From: Clostridiales bacterium
Lineage (GTDB): Bacteria; Bacillota; Clostridia; Saccharofermentanales; Saccharofermentanaceae
NCBI GenBank assembly: GCA_017480325.1
Contig: JAFVAY010000005.1
Coordinates: 1-64,000, forward strand
Direction of reading: 5' to 3'
DNA: 64,000 nt
In this document: positions 1 to 8,958 of the stretch, piece by piece
How positions within the stretch are numbered: position 1 is the first letter of the stretch
How the letters are laid out: the number at the start of each line of letters is the position of its first letter
Translations under genes and position numbers: made by a program
The notes under the pieces: generated by a model
The model's input: only the letters and a program-made list of their open reading frames with translations
What the model was told of the DNA's origin: nothing
The model's database searches: none

Positions 1-141
1 AGGCAATACCAGGAAGTTCACGGCAAGACTTAATATCACAATAGCAAATCCGGGATGTCCTACGATCCTGTTTGCTATCGCGAACACTACTTCAAAGAGC
101 AGCTCCAGGGGGTATATCAATATCGTGTATAATGCACTCAT
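1..141 (-). CDS. YidC-like membrane protein, second tandem copy (partial, N-terminus only)
   Basis: Forty-seven codons are visible from an ATG at 141 down to the window edge, with no stop. The peptide is nearly identical over its last 35 residues to the N-terminus of the next gene (138-2948): both carry the stretch LELLFEVVF, then IANRIVGHPG, then LSLAVNFLVLP. The ATG overlaps the TGA of the upstream gene (ATGA), so the two are translationally coupled tandem paralogs. By homology the full protein should be a YidC/Oxa1-type insertase domain, probably fused to a sulfatase-like domain as in its neighbour, but only the first transmembrane region can be seen. Existence of the gene is secure; full length and C-terminal domain are inferred. 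Confidence 0.85.
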   Translation of the reverse strand, partial: MSALYTILIYPLELLFEVVFAIANRIVGHPGFAIVILSLAVNFLVLP

Positions 142-2948
142 CTTGTCTCTACAAACTCCCACGAAGCTCTGTCAAATATGTGCTCACCGCTGAAAGAATA
201 CCAGTCCCCCTCCGAGAATGCGTATGCATCTGCACCGGCGATAGCATCACCGTTTACGTTCCAATCCTCCGAATCATATATCAGCATCGGATAATCGGTC
301 TTCCCGTTCATTGTCAGCGCGTTACCGGTAAATGGATTGACCACGTTATCAATAATTCCGTTCGTAGCTAGATAAGGTACATCAGCATTAGTCATAAAGT
401 CCTCACACACATTAAAGCCGGAGGAACCGAAGTCCTTCACCATAAGAAGGCAGTTATAGCTTTCCATATTAATGTCTCTTACTATTGTATGTCCTCCGAA
501 CATATCCGCAGTCGGTCCGTGGTCAGAAACGACAATTATTCTGGTATTATCCCATACCCCCATCTGCCTTAAATAATCAAAATAATATCCCAGCTGTATA
601 TATGTAGCAGCATTACACTGATAATGTGCCATAGCTGGAGCGGAATTCATATACAGACTGTAACCGTTAACCGTGGGGGCGAAACGATCCTGATGGACAA
701 GATCATACTCTCTGTTATCCACTATCTCAGATGGCTCATAAGACGGTTCATCCAGAAGCATGGTATTATGCGCGGTCATATTGTTGATGTACATGAAGGT
801 ATCATCGTCATTGTGGCGGATCTCTGTTATATAATCCAGATTAAGCAATGCTGTATATGCATTCATAAATATCTGCGTAACACCCGTGGCCTGAGACTTG
901 TTGTCGACAGTCTGCGGCATCGTGAACTCCTCTTCCGTATCACCCGAAGCTGCGAATCCCACGTCTGCTTGATTATAATTACCCTGGTTATAGATACTTC
1001 TTGCCAGGAACAGCGGGCACGTCTTAAACACACTGTAGCAGAAGAAATTTCTCTCCCACAGAGCATTCTGCTGAGCGGAGAAATCGGCATCAAAATTAAC
1101 AAATCTGCCCTTCGTTATATAAGCATTTATATCCTCGTAGCCTTCATCTGTAAATATCTCGAGATTCGGGGTCCACTCGTATCCGGCAAAAGGAGGATCA
1201 CAAACAGTGATCTCGTAACCGTTATCCCCGAAGAGTACAGGAAGAACAGAAAGAGCCTCATCATGCTTTTCGACCAGAGTCCTGTCAGTATCGGCACACA
1301 GCATGGAAGGCATATACTCGTAACCCCCGAACAGAGCCGGAGAAGCGAACTTGGTATGTGAACCGAAGGATAGTGTATGGGGGTAGTACGTAAAGCCGTC
1401 AAACTGCTCCCGAAGCTGCGGAAGCTCTTCGAAAATATAGGGTACAAGATATCCCGGAGCGCGATCGATCATGATAACCATAACATTGTGCCCCTCCGTT
1501 GAAAGGGGAATACTCGCCATCTCGCTGTCGCTCCCCATTGAGACCTTATTGAAGGCCCTCTCGGAAAGAGTCATGTTATATACCCCTATCCCGATCGTTG
1601 TAGCAAGGAGTGCGAAGGCCAAAGCCTCTGACACTCTCTTAAACATCGTGGCAAGAAGCACCGCAACAGCGACTGCTATAAACACAGCCAGTCCGTTAAA
1701 AATCTGCTGCTTCGCCGTAAAGGTAAAGGGCTCGTCGTAAATCAGATCTGTCGACAGATTCCCAAGCTTTTTACCGAAGAACAGATATGTTACGGCACAC
1801 GCCGGGCAGGCACTCCAATACACAAGGCTTTCCACTGTTCTTACATGAGGCCTCGACAAAGAGAAGAATATCCCGCCCCAGCCGAGAAAGAATCCCGCAG
1901 CCGTAAACATCGCAACCATCACGTAATAGTTCGGCGTTCTGTAGCTTATTACATCAATAAACTCAAAAGGAGAAGCCTTGATCACCGTAGACGGAATAAG
2001 CAGTCCCAGGAACATGGTAAGAAAGAAGCCGCTTAATACAAACAGGTTTCTGTTATCATTCGAGTAGTCAAGCGTCTTAAAAAGCTTGGCTAGATACGAT
2101 GGTCTTCTTCCTTTAATAATTACCGCGATGAGGGGGATAACCAGTACAGCGCCGAAGACCGTCAGCCTTAGCGCTCTGGCATGATAGGGCGCATCATATA
2201 TAGTGTTTACGAAGAGCATTATTATCCCTCCCGCAGCGGCCACTATACAAGCAAGAACGAATCCGGGACGCTTAAAACCATTAAATATATTCTTTAATAA
2301 CGAGAAAAGGTTGTTAAGAGTCCAGTAGAACCCCAATCCGGAAGGGGAATTATAAAGCAGAACGAAGAAAATCAGCGTGATCCCATACATCTGAAGCTTT
2401 GTCTTAAGGGGCAAGCCCTTCGCGTATATGTACCCTGAGATAAGGTTTATCAACGTCATAACAATCGGGAGAATATTGATCCCGAAGCCTGCGATCTCCA
2501 GCATTCTGTCAGGAGTCCCAAGGTCGTGAATGGGGCCGAAGGAAACTCCTCTAAGGAGCATCAGATGAGACAGGAATCTGTACGCCGCCATAAAGAACGG
2601 GATCTGCAACAGTATCGAGACCGACCCTCTGAAGACAGACAATGGAGAATAACCGTTCTGATCATAGAAGGCCTGAAGCATCATCATGCGCTCATCGCCC
2701 TTAAAGGATTTCTTTATATGGGCGATACCGTCGGCAAGCTTTGCTTCGAGATCTCTTTGCTGTCTTTGAACCTCATCCGCTCTTCTGCAAAGCGGTAATA
2801 CCAGGAAGTTTACCGCCAGACTTAGGATCACAATAGCCCATCCGGGATGCCCTACTATTCTGTTAGCTATGGAAAAAACGACCTCGAACAGCAATTCCAG
2901 AGGCTTAACCAACAGGAGGAAAAAGATTGTAGTAAAAGACGGTATCAA
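138..2948 (-). CDS. YidC/Oxa1 domain fused to sulfatase/phosphoglycerol-transferase-like domain
   Basis: 936-residue membrane protein. Residues about 1-225 have the YidC/Oxa1 layout: an N-terminal hydrophobic segment, TM1 ending in VLPL, a charged cytoplasmic hairpin, then YSPLSVFRGSVSILLQIPFF and FYWTLNNLFSLLKN. The positively charged groove residue of true insertases (the Arg of IVRLxLLPL) is Asn47 here. Residues about 228-470 add roughly seven further membrane segments. Residues about 487-905 look like an alkaline-phosphatase-fold domain of the LtaS/MdoB type: VMVIMID (Asp495), SHT (Thr532, candidate nucleophile), TAH (His727) and VVSDHG (Asp809-His810) form a complete-looking metal and catalytic set. 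It overlaps its neighbours by ATGA on both sides and sits directly after a CDP-glycerol transferase. I infer a role in adding or moving phosphoglycerol-like groups on the surface polymer rather than general protein insertion. Confidence 0.8.
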   Translation of the reverse strand: MIPSFTTIFFLLLVKPLELLFEVVFSIANRIVGHPGWAIVILSLAVNFLVLPLCRRADEVQRQQRDLEAKLADGIAHIKKSFKGDERMMMLQAFYDQNGYSPLSVFRGSVSILLQIPFFMAAYRFLSHLMLLRGVSFGPIHDLGTPDRMLEIAGFGINILPIVMTLINLISGYIYAKGLPLKTKLQMYGITLIFFVLLYNSPSGLGFYWTLNNLFSLLKNIFNGFKRPGFVLACIVAAAGGIIMLFVNTIYDAPYHARALRLTVFGAVLVIPLIAVIIKGRRPSYLAKLFKTLDYSNDNRNLFVLSGFFLTMFLGLLIPSTVIKASPFEFIDVISYRTPNYYVMVAMFTAAGFFLGWGGIFFSLSRPHVRTVESLVYWSACPACAVTYLFFGKKLGNLSTDLIYDEPFTFTAKQQIFNGLAVFIAVAVAVLLATMFKRVSEALAFALLATTIGIGVYNMTLSERAFNKVSMGSDSEMASIPLSTEGHNVMVIMIDRAPGYLVPYIFEELPQLREQFDGFTYYPHTLSFGSHTKFASPALFGGYEYMPSMLCADTDRTLVEKHDEALSVLPVLFGDNGYEITVCDPPFAGYEWTPNLEIFTDEGYEDINAYITKGRFVNFDADFSAQQNALWERNFFCYSVFKTCPLFLARSIYNQGNYNQADVGFAASGDTEEEFTMPQTVDNKSQATGVTQIFMNAYTALLNLDYITEIRHNDDDTFMYINNMTAHNTMLLDEPSYEPSEIVDNREYDLVHQDRFAPTVNGYSLYMNSAPAMAHYQCNAATYIQLGYYFDYLRQMGVWDNTRIIVVSDHGPTADMFGGHTIVRDINMESYNCLLMVKDFGSSGFNVCEDFMTNADVPYLATNGIIDNVVNPFTGNALTMNGKTDYPMLIYDSEDWNVNGDAIAGADAYAFSEGDWYSFSGEHIFDRASWEFVETR

Positions 2949-4192
2949 TTAGATTCCTCTTTACTTAATTCATTGAGTTTATTTATGAGGTAATCACATA
3001 CCGAAGGTGCCGCATTCCCTATGTTAGCCCAGGTTGCCTTTCTTGCATCGCTTCTTGCCTTCTCATACTTGGGATCGTTAATGCACTCATCGATCATATC
3101 CTTAAGATTGCCCTTATACTCATCTGTGATCTCCTTGCCGAGGGATGGCAATACCTGGAAGGTCCAAGGCTCTTCATCAAGCCACCACCAGTCATAAAGA
3201 TCCTTGGAGAAACCTGCATTCGCATATAATATAGGCTTATCGAACACCAGCAGGAAGTCGAAGATTACACCCGAGAAATCCGATATCATTATATCTGCTC
3301 TCGCCAGCACATCGAAATTATCATTATCGCTGTTCCACTCGAAGCTCTCATTATTCGGGAACTGCTTCATAAGCTTCTCGAGCATGTCCGCTTCAGAGGA
3401 GAAGGACTGAGGATGTGGCCTTACCACGATGTGATAGCCGGTCTTGATCAATTCCTCTATAAACGGAGCTCCGTACTTAGAAAGGATTCCAGAAGGACCC
3501 CATGAGGGTGCGAGAATAACCACTGGCTTGCCGGATGTATTCTTCGATACCGGGTGACTGTCAAGACGTTTCTTCATCTCATCAAGATATGTAAGTCCTA
3601 CAAGCTGAATGTCCTTCGCAGGGAGCTTACGTAACTCCTCCAGCTTTCTGATTTCCTGACGCTGATGCTCTGCAGAAAGCAGAAGGGCGTCAAAGTAATC
3701 TACGCCGAACATTCTGTAGAATATACTCGCGGGAGCATGTAATGTATGAACATAATAGTTTACCGTCTTAGACCTCTTCCACTGATAGACCTGAAGTCCG
3801 GGAGTAGTCGACAGTACAACATAGGCGTTAAGGATATTAAGTCTGGAAAAAGCCTTATTACCCTCACCTATGAATTCGCATACTACGTTTTTGTAGCTCT
3901 TGCCTGCCTCGAGTGCGGGATCATCGGGAGAGGCAGTGTAGTAATAGGCCTGCTGGCCGCGCTTTTCGAGTTCATCGCAGACAGGACCGAAGACATTCCA
4001 ATAACGCTTGTGATCCGAGAATATAACTATGGGAAGCTTATTCTTATCTATCTTCGCCTTCTTACCGCCGGATAAAACAAACTTGATCTTAACCAGAGCC
4101 GATCTCAGGAAAAATACCACCACTCCGATGATACCTATAAGTATCGAGAACAGCATACTCCCGGTACCGGGATCAATATAAAGAACCATCAT
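2945..4192 (-). CDS. CDP-glycerol glycerophosphotransferase family protein (TagB/TagF-like)
   Basis: Membrane-anchored GT-B type enzyme of the Glyphos_transf family, which transfers glycerol phosphate (or a related polyol phosphate) from CDP-glycerol to a teichoic-acid-like or polysaccharide acceptor. One hydrophobic segment (about residues 12-31) follows an N-terminal YIDPGTGSM motif common in clostridial proteins of this kind. The catalytic half shows VVRPHPQ and SDFSGVIFD, matching the family motifs that bind the nucleotide and phosphate. The reading frame is open to 4198, but the GGGAGG at 4200-4205 is only one base from that ATG and seven from the ATG at 4192, so 4192 is preferred (415 aa). 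Its stop overlaps the start of the YidC-sulfatase gene. No CDP-glycerol synthase (tagD) is in the window. Confidence 0.88.
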   Translation of the reverse strand: MMVLYIDPGTGSMLFSILIGIIGVVVFFLRSALVKIKFVLSGGKKAKIDKNKLPIVIFSDHKRYWNVFGPVCDELEKRGQQAYYYTASPDDPALEAGKSYKNVVCEFIGEGNKAFSRLNILNAYVVLSTTPGLQVYQWKRSKTVNYYVHTLHAPASIFYRMFGVDYFDALLLSAEHQRQEIRKLEELRKLPAKDIQLVGLTYLDEMKKRLDSHPVSKNTSGKPVVILAPSWGPSGILSKYGAPFIEELIKTGYHIVVRPHPQSFSSEADMLEKLMKQFPNNESFEWNSDNDNFDVLARADIMISDFSGVIFDFLLVFDKPILYANAGFSKDLYDWWWLDEEPWTFQVLPSLGKEITDEYKGNLKDMIDECINDPKYEKARSDARKATWANIGNAAPSVCDYLINKLNELSKEESN

Positions 4193-4238
4193 AATCATTC
4201 CTCCCGAGAAGACATTATATAGTGTATCAGGTCAAAAA

Positions 4239-5900
4239 TCACCTGAAGCCCATTCCGAAGTTATGCCAGATATTCTGATACTCCGGAGTTATACTGATCT
4301 CGTGTATCACCTCTCCCAGATCAGCACCCGCATTCAGAGCATCAATCCACTCCCTAAGCTCCCCCCGGCTGCCGTTACGTAACAACAGCGTTCTATAAAG
4401 CGCCTCTATATTCGAAGCATTACTCCCTGTAAAGGAATCAGAGATATAGAAATCTATAACTACCGTATCAGGCGTCCTTATTCCTCCCGCTATAGACTGC
4501 ATCCATGCCCTCATCTCGCTCATATCGGGAAGCCTCTGACATATCAGCCTATACGCCCTCACCATATAATCTGCAACCTCGGTATAGAACGGATCATCAC
4601 ACATCTCATCGTCATATATGACCCGGAAATCGGTGCCGCATACACCCTGATAATCCCCGATGCCTTTAATCTCAATATACGCGGTCCCCGGAAGCAGATT
4701 ATTCCAGCAGGAAACCTTATAGTCCACATCCTCTACCAGCGTGACACCATTAAGCTCTACCGTTACGGTCGACGGGCTTACGGGAACGCCTTCATAGGAT
4801 ACGGTTGGATCACAGCTTACTGTAGCTTCACGAAAGTCATTATCGGAAGCTTCAATAAGATCGTCGTAATAATCAATATTCTCTGAACCTATTCTCAGAT
4901 ATGCGTTACCCTCACCGGGATCGGCAACCTTAACCTGTCCCTCATCCGTAGTTACGATCTGTAATCCGGTTTCGACATTAGACAAAGTAAAATACGGCGT
5001 GCCCGTTACTGCATTAATATCCCATAGGTGAGCCGGCTCTGACTGTTCATAATTACCGAGCATAAGCTGTCCTTCAAGAACACATAAGGTGCGCGTGACG
5101 CCGTAAGAATCCATGGTAATAAGATAGTAGTCACCCTCCGGTGTGATCTCGAAGCTTGTAGGGGCAAGGTCTCCAAGCTCCAATCTGAAATCCTCGAAGC
5201 CAACCATCTTGGCCTCGACTCCGAAGCCTGACTCTTCGGCGTAAAGCTCATAGGAGCCAGCCTCTACTGCGGCAGATAAGTTAAGAGCCTTTAACGCTAT
5301 AAGTGTTATTACTCCCGATACAGCAAAGCAATAGATTAATAACAATACTGTTCTTTTTATATCCCTTTGCTTAATGTAAATAAATATCATTATAGCCAAG
5401 GCTACAACAATAACCGCAACAACTATATAAAGATACACCAAAGTCCTGAACCCTAATGCATCACGGCCATAGAAGCTGTAGTCTCTTATGTACCCCTTGC
5501 GAGCGCAGATCACGGTCGCTGCGAGCACACAGGAAAGTATCGAGAGAAACGATACATCCGGAAGCATAAAGTCAGAGGATCTGATTACCAGCAAAACCAA
5601 GGCTATATCCAGCACATAGGTCATACCGGTCTGCAGAAGAACAAAGAGTCCCAAAGTCATAAGAAGCAAAGTTATCACATCATATACATGTGCTTTTTTA
5701 TTCTTGGTAACAAACGCCCCGATAATACCGACTATCAGAATAATAAGCCTGGATACAGCATCAAACTCGGAAGGTAGCGAATCAAGGACCGGAGTAAACG
5801 GCTTCAGGAGATCTGTCAGTAATAATCCCAGTGAAGGAACAATGAATAACTGACACAATTTATCTGATGATAATACTTTTTTAATATCGCCGGTACTCAT
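4239..5900 (-). CDS. Polytopic membrane protein with ricin-like, Ig-like and DUF4214-like domains
   Basis: 553 residues. The N-terminal part to about residue 210 is hydrophobic with some six or seven membrane segments. After it comes an exposed region: a possible beta-trefoil (ricin-like) stretch around 225-345, then an Ig-like module around 360-430 of the kind repeated in clostridial surface proteins (pattern YEGVPVSPSTVTVELNG, later PGTAYIEIKGIGDYQG), then a C-terminal helical region (about 440-553) that resembles DUF4214, with RLPDMSEMRAWM and ITPEYQ. DUF4214 is often linked to surface glycans. It overlaps the upstream 173-aa protein by ATGA, suggesting a paired function. No enzyme activity can be assigned; I infer glycan binding or scaffolding at the outer face. 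Confidence 0.75.
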   Translation of the reverse strand: MSTGDIKKVLSSDKLCQLFIVPSLGLLLTDLLKPFTPVLDSLPSEFDAVSRLIILIVGIIGAFVTKNKKAHVYDVITLLLMTLGLFVLLQTGMTYVLDIALVLLVIRSSDFMLPDVSFLSILSCVLAATVICARKGYIRDYSFYGRDALGFRTLVYLYIVVAVIVVALAIMIFIYIKQRDIKRTVLLLIYCFAVSGVITLIALKALNLSAAVEAGSYELYAEESGFGVEAKMVGFEDFRLELGDLAPTSFEITPEGDYYLITMDSYGVTRTLCVLEGQLMLGNYEQSEPAHLWDINAVTGTPYFTLSNVETGLQIVTTDEGQVKVADPGEGNAYLRIGSENIDYYDDLIEASDNDFREATVSCDPTVSYEGVPVSPSTVTVELNGVTLVEDVDYKVSCWNNLLPGTAYIEIKGIGDYQGVCGTDFRVIYDDEMCDDPFYTEVADYMVRAYRLICQRLPDMSEMRAWMQSIAGGIRTPDTVVIDFYISDSFTGSNASNIEALYRTLLLRNGSRGELREWIDALNAGADLGEVIHEISITPEYQNIWHNFGMGFR

Positions 5901-6418
5901 TGAAGCCTCATATGCATACTCTCATTCGAGGGGTCTGCCGGAGCCAACATAGCCCTGGTGCTGTCAGCCATATAGATCGCATAACCGTCTGTATGATTAA
6001 CGATCATGTAATACATAGTATTTCCTACCCTATCTACATCCCAGTATCCGCCGGAAGCATCAGGGGCATAGTCCACGATTAGGTCATGCTCCGTGGTCTC
6101 ATTAAGATACATAACATTTCCGTGGATCGTCTTATATATAAAATATGCATCTTCATCCTCGTCATATTCAAACACGAAGGAATCATTATAGTGAGCACTG
6201 TCAGTGAACGCGAGCAGCTGTCCGTCGTCATTTACAGCTACACTTAATAGCTTAAATATGGAATTGGCAAATATATGAGATTCGTAACGATCCCCCAGTA
6301 GCTTAGGGCTGAAGCTCCACCTTATGGATAAAACCGTCACGATGATAATAAAGACCGAGAGCAATATCCCTCCGCCTGTAACAATACCTCGTTTACCGTA
6401 AGACCTTTTCTTACCCAT
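5897..6418 (-). CDS. Small single-pass membrane protein with ricin-like exterior
   Basis: 173 residues: a basic N-terminus (GKKRSYGKRG), one membrane segment at about 13-31, then an outside domain with the rhythm of a beta-trefoil lectin (for example YFIYKTIHGNVMYLN and YYMIVNHTDGYAIYM). It starts in a TAATG overlap with the preceding glycosyltransferase and its stop overlaps the start of the 553-aa protein, so the three are translationally coupled. The exterior resembles the ricin-like part of that next protein, and the two may be partners. The family is not recognised with certainty; lectin-like binding is an inference from the repeat pattern. Confidence 0.7.
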   Translation of the reverse strand: MGKKRSYGKRGIVTGGGILLSVFIIIVTVLSIRWSFSPKLLGDRYESHIFANSIFKLLSVAVNDDGQLLAFTDSAHYNDSFVFEYDEDEDAYFIYKTIHGNVMYLNETTEHDLIVDYAPDASGGYWDVDRVGNTMYYMIVNHTDGYAIYMADSTRAMLAPADPSNESMHMRLQ

Positions 6419-7479
6419 TAGTAAACAAAGCGCCTCTGAATGTAGTAACTTGCTAGAAACAGTACCACATCAACAGGGATCTTAAACACCAATTCAGGAG
6501 CAGCAGGGAAAAGGAATACGAACAGGGTAACCAATCCTGCTGACAGGCTCATCTGAACAACGGCCAGAGCTATATAGCGCGGAAGCGATGTAGAATGTCC
6601 TTTACCGCTTTTGAATACAAATCTATAGTTAGCAAGATAATTATATGTAGCAGAAATAATTCTGGCCAACACGGTCGCCACAGCTGCATAATACGCTGCA
6701 CCTATGATATTCCCGAAGATCTTACAGAATATATGGAACAGCAGAAGATCTATTACACATGAGGACAGAGATGTAAAAAGAAACCTCGCGAAGATCTTAC
6801 CGAATATCTTATAGATCCTTATGGAATCCTTAACGGGATTAAAGTGAGTCTGATGATTCTCCTTGGAATCGTAGATCGTCTCTATGGGCACCTCAAATAT
6901 AGGATATCTGTCACGAGTCTCGATAAGCATCTGGGTCTCGAACTCGAATCTTTCTCCCTCGACATTAAGCAGATCCTTCATGAAGGCCTCGGGGATTCCC
7001 CTGAGTCCGGTCTGAGTATCAGATACCCTGACTCCGCACAAGTAACTGCACACCTTGATGGTTATAGTGTTACCTGCACGGGACTTGAAGGGAACATCCT
7101 TACAGCTGAAATCTCTTACCCCCAGAACCAGACTGTCAGGATGCTCAGTCAACGCATCCATACATTTCTTTATGCATTTTACGGAGTGCTGTCCATCCGA
7201 GTCCGCCGTAACACAGCCGATCGCATCCGGCATATTCTCCAGAATATAAGAAAACGCCGTCTTAAGAGCCCTTCCCTTTCCCTTATTGACCTCATGATGA
7301 AGTACAACACCGCCAAGGGGCGCAACGAGCTCCTGTGCCCTATCGAAAAATGCCTGGTACTCATCACCGCTTCCGTCGTCAACCACAACAACGGGCCCCA
7401 GCCCGGCTGTTTTTATCTCCTCAAGGATAGCGGGAAATCGTTCATCCGGTTCGTAGGATGGAATTACAATCGGGATCAT
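6418..7479 (-). CDS. GT2 glycosyltransferase with C-terminal GtrA-like domain
   Basis: 353 residues. Residues 1-220 form a GT-A fold of the dolichyl-phosphate-mannose-synthase type: PSYEPDERF at the start, VVDDGSGD, NKGKGRALKTAF, and the metal site ADSDGQH, followed by TQTGLRG. Residues about 230-353 are four membrane helices of the GtrA family (ending in SYYIQRRFVY). Enzymes with this architecture usually move a sugar from a nucleotide donor onto undecaprenyl phosphate, and GtrA domains are thought to help flip the product. This supplies lipid-linked sugar to a GT-C type transferase outside, which fits the GT-C-like membrane proteins encoded at 10997-14590. It follows rmlC by nine bases in one operon. 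Confidence 0.88.
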   Translation of the reverse strand: MIPIVIPSYEPDERFPAILEEIKTAGLGPVVVVDDGSGDEYQAFFDRAQELVAPLGGVVLHHEVNKGKGRALKTAFSYILENMPDAIGCVTADSDGQHSVKCIKKCMDALTEHPDSLVLGVRDFSCKDVPFKSRAGNTITIKVCSYLCGVRVSDTQTGLRGIPEAFMKDLLNVEGERFEFETQMLIETRDRYPIFEVPIETIYDSKENHQTHFNPVKDSIRIYKIFGKIFARFLFTSLSSCVIDLLLFHIFCKIFGNIIGAAYYAAVATVLARIISATYNYLANYRFVFKSGKGHSTSLPRYIALAVVQMSLSAGLVTLFVFLFPAAPELVFKIPVDVVLFLASYYIQRRFVY

Positions 7480-7488
7480 ACGCTATCC

Positions 7489-8061
7489 TCAGAATTTAAA
7501 TGCATCTTTAAGTCCGGGAAAATTCCTATCGCGGTCATTAATATTAAGAGGAGTGCCGTCAGAGAATTTGTCCCCGATCACATCAGGCCATTTGATCCCG
7601 ATATCAGGATCGTCCCAACGAAGTCCACCCTCATCTCCGGGATGCCAGAAGTCAGTTACCTTATAACAAAATTCTGCTGTCTCACTTAACACAAGAAAAC
7701 CATGGGCAAATCCTTCGGATATGAGAAACTGTCTCTTATTCTCTTCGGAAAGTATCTCTCCGTACCACTGTCCGTATGTACTGCTGTCCTTGCGAAGATC
7801 GACAGCAACATCGAAGACCTCGCCCTTAATGACTCTCACAAGCTTAGCCTGCGGAAACTGCTTCTGATAATGAAGCCCCCTCAATACGCCTCTTGTGGAC
7901 ATAGACTGATTATCCTGAACGAAGACCTGATTAAGTCCGGCCTCGGCCATATCCTTTTGATTATATGTTTCCATGAAGTAACCGCGCTCGTCACCGTGAA
8001 CCGCAGGTTCTATAACATAAAGACCTTCAATAGGTGCCTTTGTGACTTTAATCTGCCCCAT
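7489..8061 (-). CDS. rfbC: dTDP-4-dehydrorhamnose 3,5-epimerase
   Basis: RmlC, 190 residues, the usual length for this cupin. It converts dTDP-4-keto-6-deoxy-glucose to the 4-keto-rhamnose form, third step of dTDP-L-rhamnose synthesis. The catalytic pair is present: His64 in LRGLHYQ and Tyr133 in FCYKVTDFW, with SEGFAHGF between them. The start is separated by one base from the stop of rmlD, within a tight rmlA-rmlB-rmlD-rmlC order. Confidence 0.96.
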   Translation of the reverse strand: MGQIKVTKAPIEGLYVIEPAVHGDERGYFMETYNQKDMAEAGLNQVFVQDNQSMSTRGVLRGLHYQKQFPQAKLVRVIKGEVFDVAVDLRKDSSTYGQWYGEILSEENKRQFLISEGFAHGFLVLSETAEFCYKVTDFWHPGDEGGLRWDDPDIGIKWPDVIGDKFSDGTPLNINDRDRNFPGLKDAFKF

Positions 8062-8955
8062 TTAATTTTGCTCCAATTCCTTGAGATACCTTGAAAGTGC
8101 GTCCTGCCATGTAGGTAAGGGCTCGAATCCGTTCTCGATCAATTTACTCTTATCAAGGCGCGAATTGAAGGGCCTGGCGGCCTTGGATAAACCGTACTCC
8201 GCCGTAGATACGGGAATTACCCTGGTGGAAAGACCCGCCTGACGATATATCTCGCAGGTAAAGTCATACCAGGAGATGTATCCACCCTCATTAGTTGCGT
8301 GATAGTAACCGTATTTTTCAGTCTCGGCCATATCTACAAGAAGCCTCGCAAGATCATATGTATAAGTAGGTGTTCCGACCTGATCATTAACAAGTCTTAC
8401 CTCATCATGGGTCTTTCCCACATTGAGCATTGTCTTGATGAAGTTTTTGCCGTTCTTACCGAATACCCATGCGATCCTTACGATAAAGTAATTATCAAGA
8501 AGTCCTGAAACCGCCAGCTCCCCATCAAGCTTTGTCTGACCGTAAACGTTAAGCGGAGCATAATTCCTGTCATCGGGCTCCCATGGCCTCGTTCCGGTTC
8601 CGTCGAAGATATAATCTGTGCTGATGTAGATCATCTTTGCCCCGAAGGTCCTCGCAGCCATGGCAATAAACCTTGTTCCGTCACTGTTGATAGCTCTTAC
8701 CTTGGGAATATTCTCTTCCTCTTCAGCAGCATCAACAGCAGTCCAGGCAGCGCAATGAACGATAACATCAGGTTTAATTAGACCTATCGCCTTGGATACT
8801 TCGGCCTCATTTGTTATATCGAGCTTTACATAAGGAAAGGGTGCTTCAACACTATCAAGTATGTCAGAGCCTACAGCCTCATAGCCTCTCTTGTCAAGCT
8901 CGTTCAGGACATCATGGCCCAACTGACCGCCTACGCCGGTAACAAAGAATCTCAT
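8062..8955 (-). CDS. rfbD: dTDP-4-dehydrorhamnose reductase
   Basis: RmlD, 297 residues, an extended short-chain dehydrogenase that performs the final NAD(P)H-dependent reduction to dTDP-L-rhamnose. The N-terminal nucleotide site is GVGGQLG (7-13), STDYIFDGTG gives the catalytic Thr region (about 113), and Tyr138-x3-Lys142 lies in YGQTKLDGE. AWVFG and GKNFIKTML are typical of the family. It lies three bases after rmlB and runs straight into rmlC. Confidence 0.96.
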   Translation of the reverse strand: MRFFVTGVGGQLGHDVLNELDKRGYEAVGSDILDSVEAPFPYVKLDITNEAEVSKAIGLIKPDVIVHCAAWTAVDAAEEEENIPKVRAINSDGTRFIAMAARTFGAKMIYISTDYIFDGTGTRPWEPDDRNYAPLNVYGQTKLDGELAVSGLLDNYFIVRIAWVFGKNGKNFIKTMLNVGKTHDEVRLVNDQVGTPTYTYDLARLLVDMAETEKYGYYHATNEGGYISWYDFTCEIYRQAGLSTRVIPVSTAEYGLSKAARPFNSRLDKSKLIENGFEPLPTWQDALSRYLKELEQN

Positions 8956-8958
8956 GTA

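Noticed and set aside
6844..7689. Plus-strand frame of 281 codons opposite the GT2-GtrA and rmlC genes
   Set aside because: Antisense to two genes with complete conserved motifs; no coding signature of its own.
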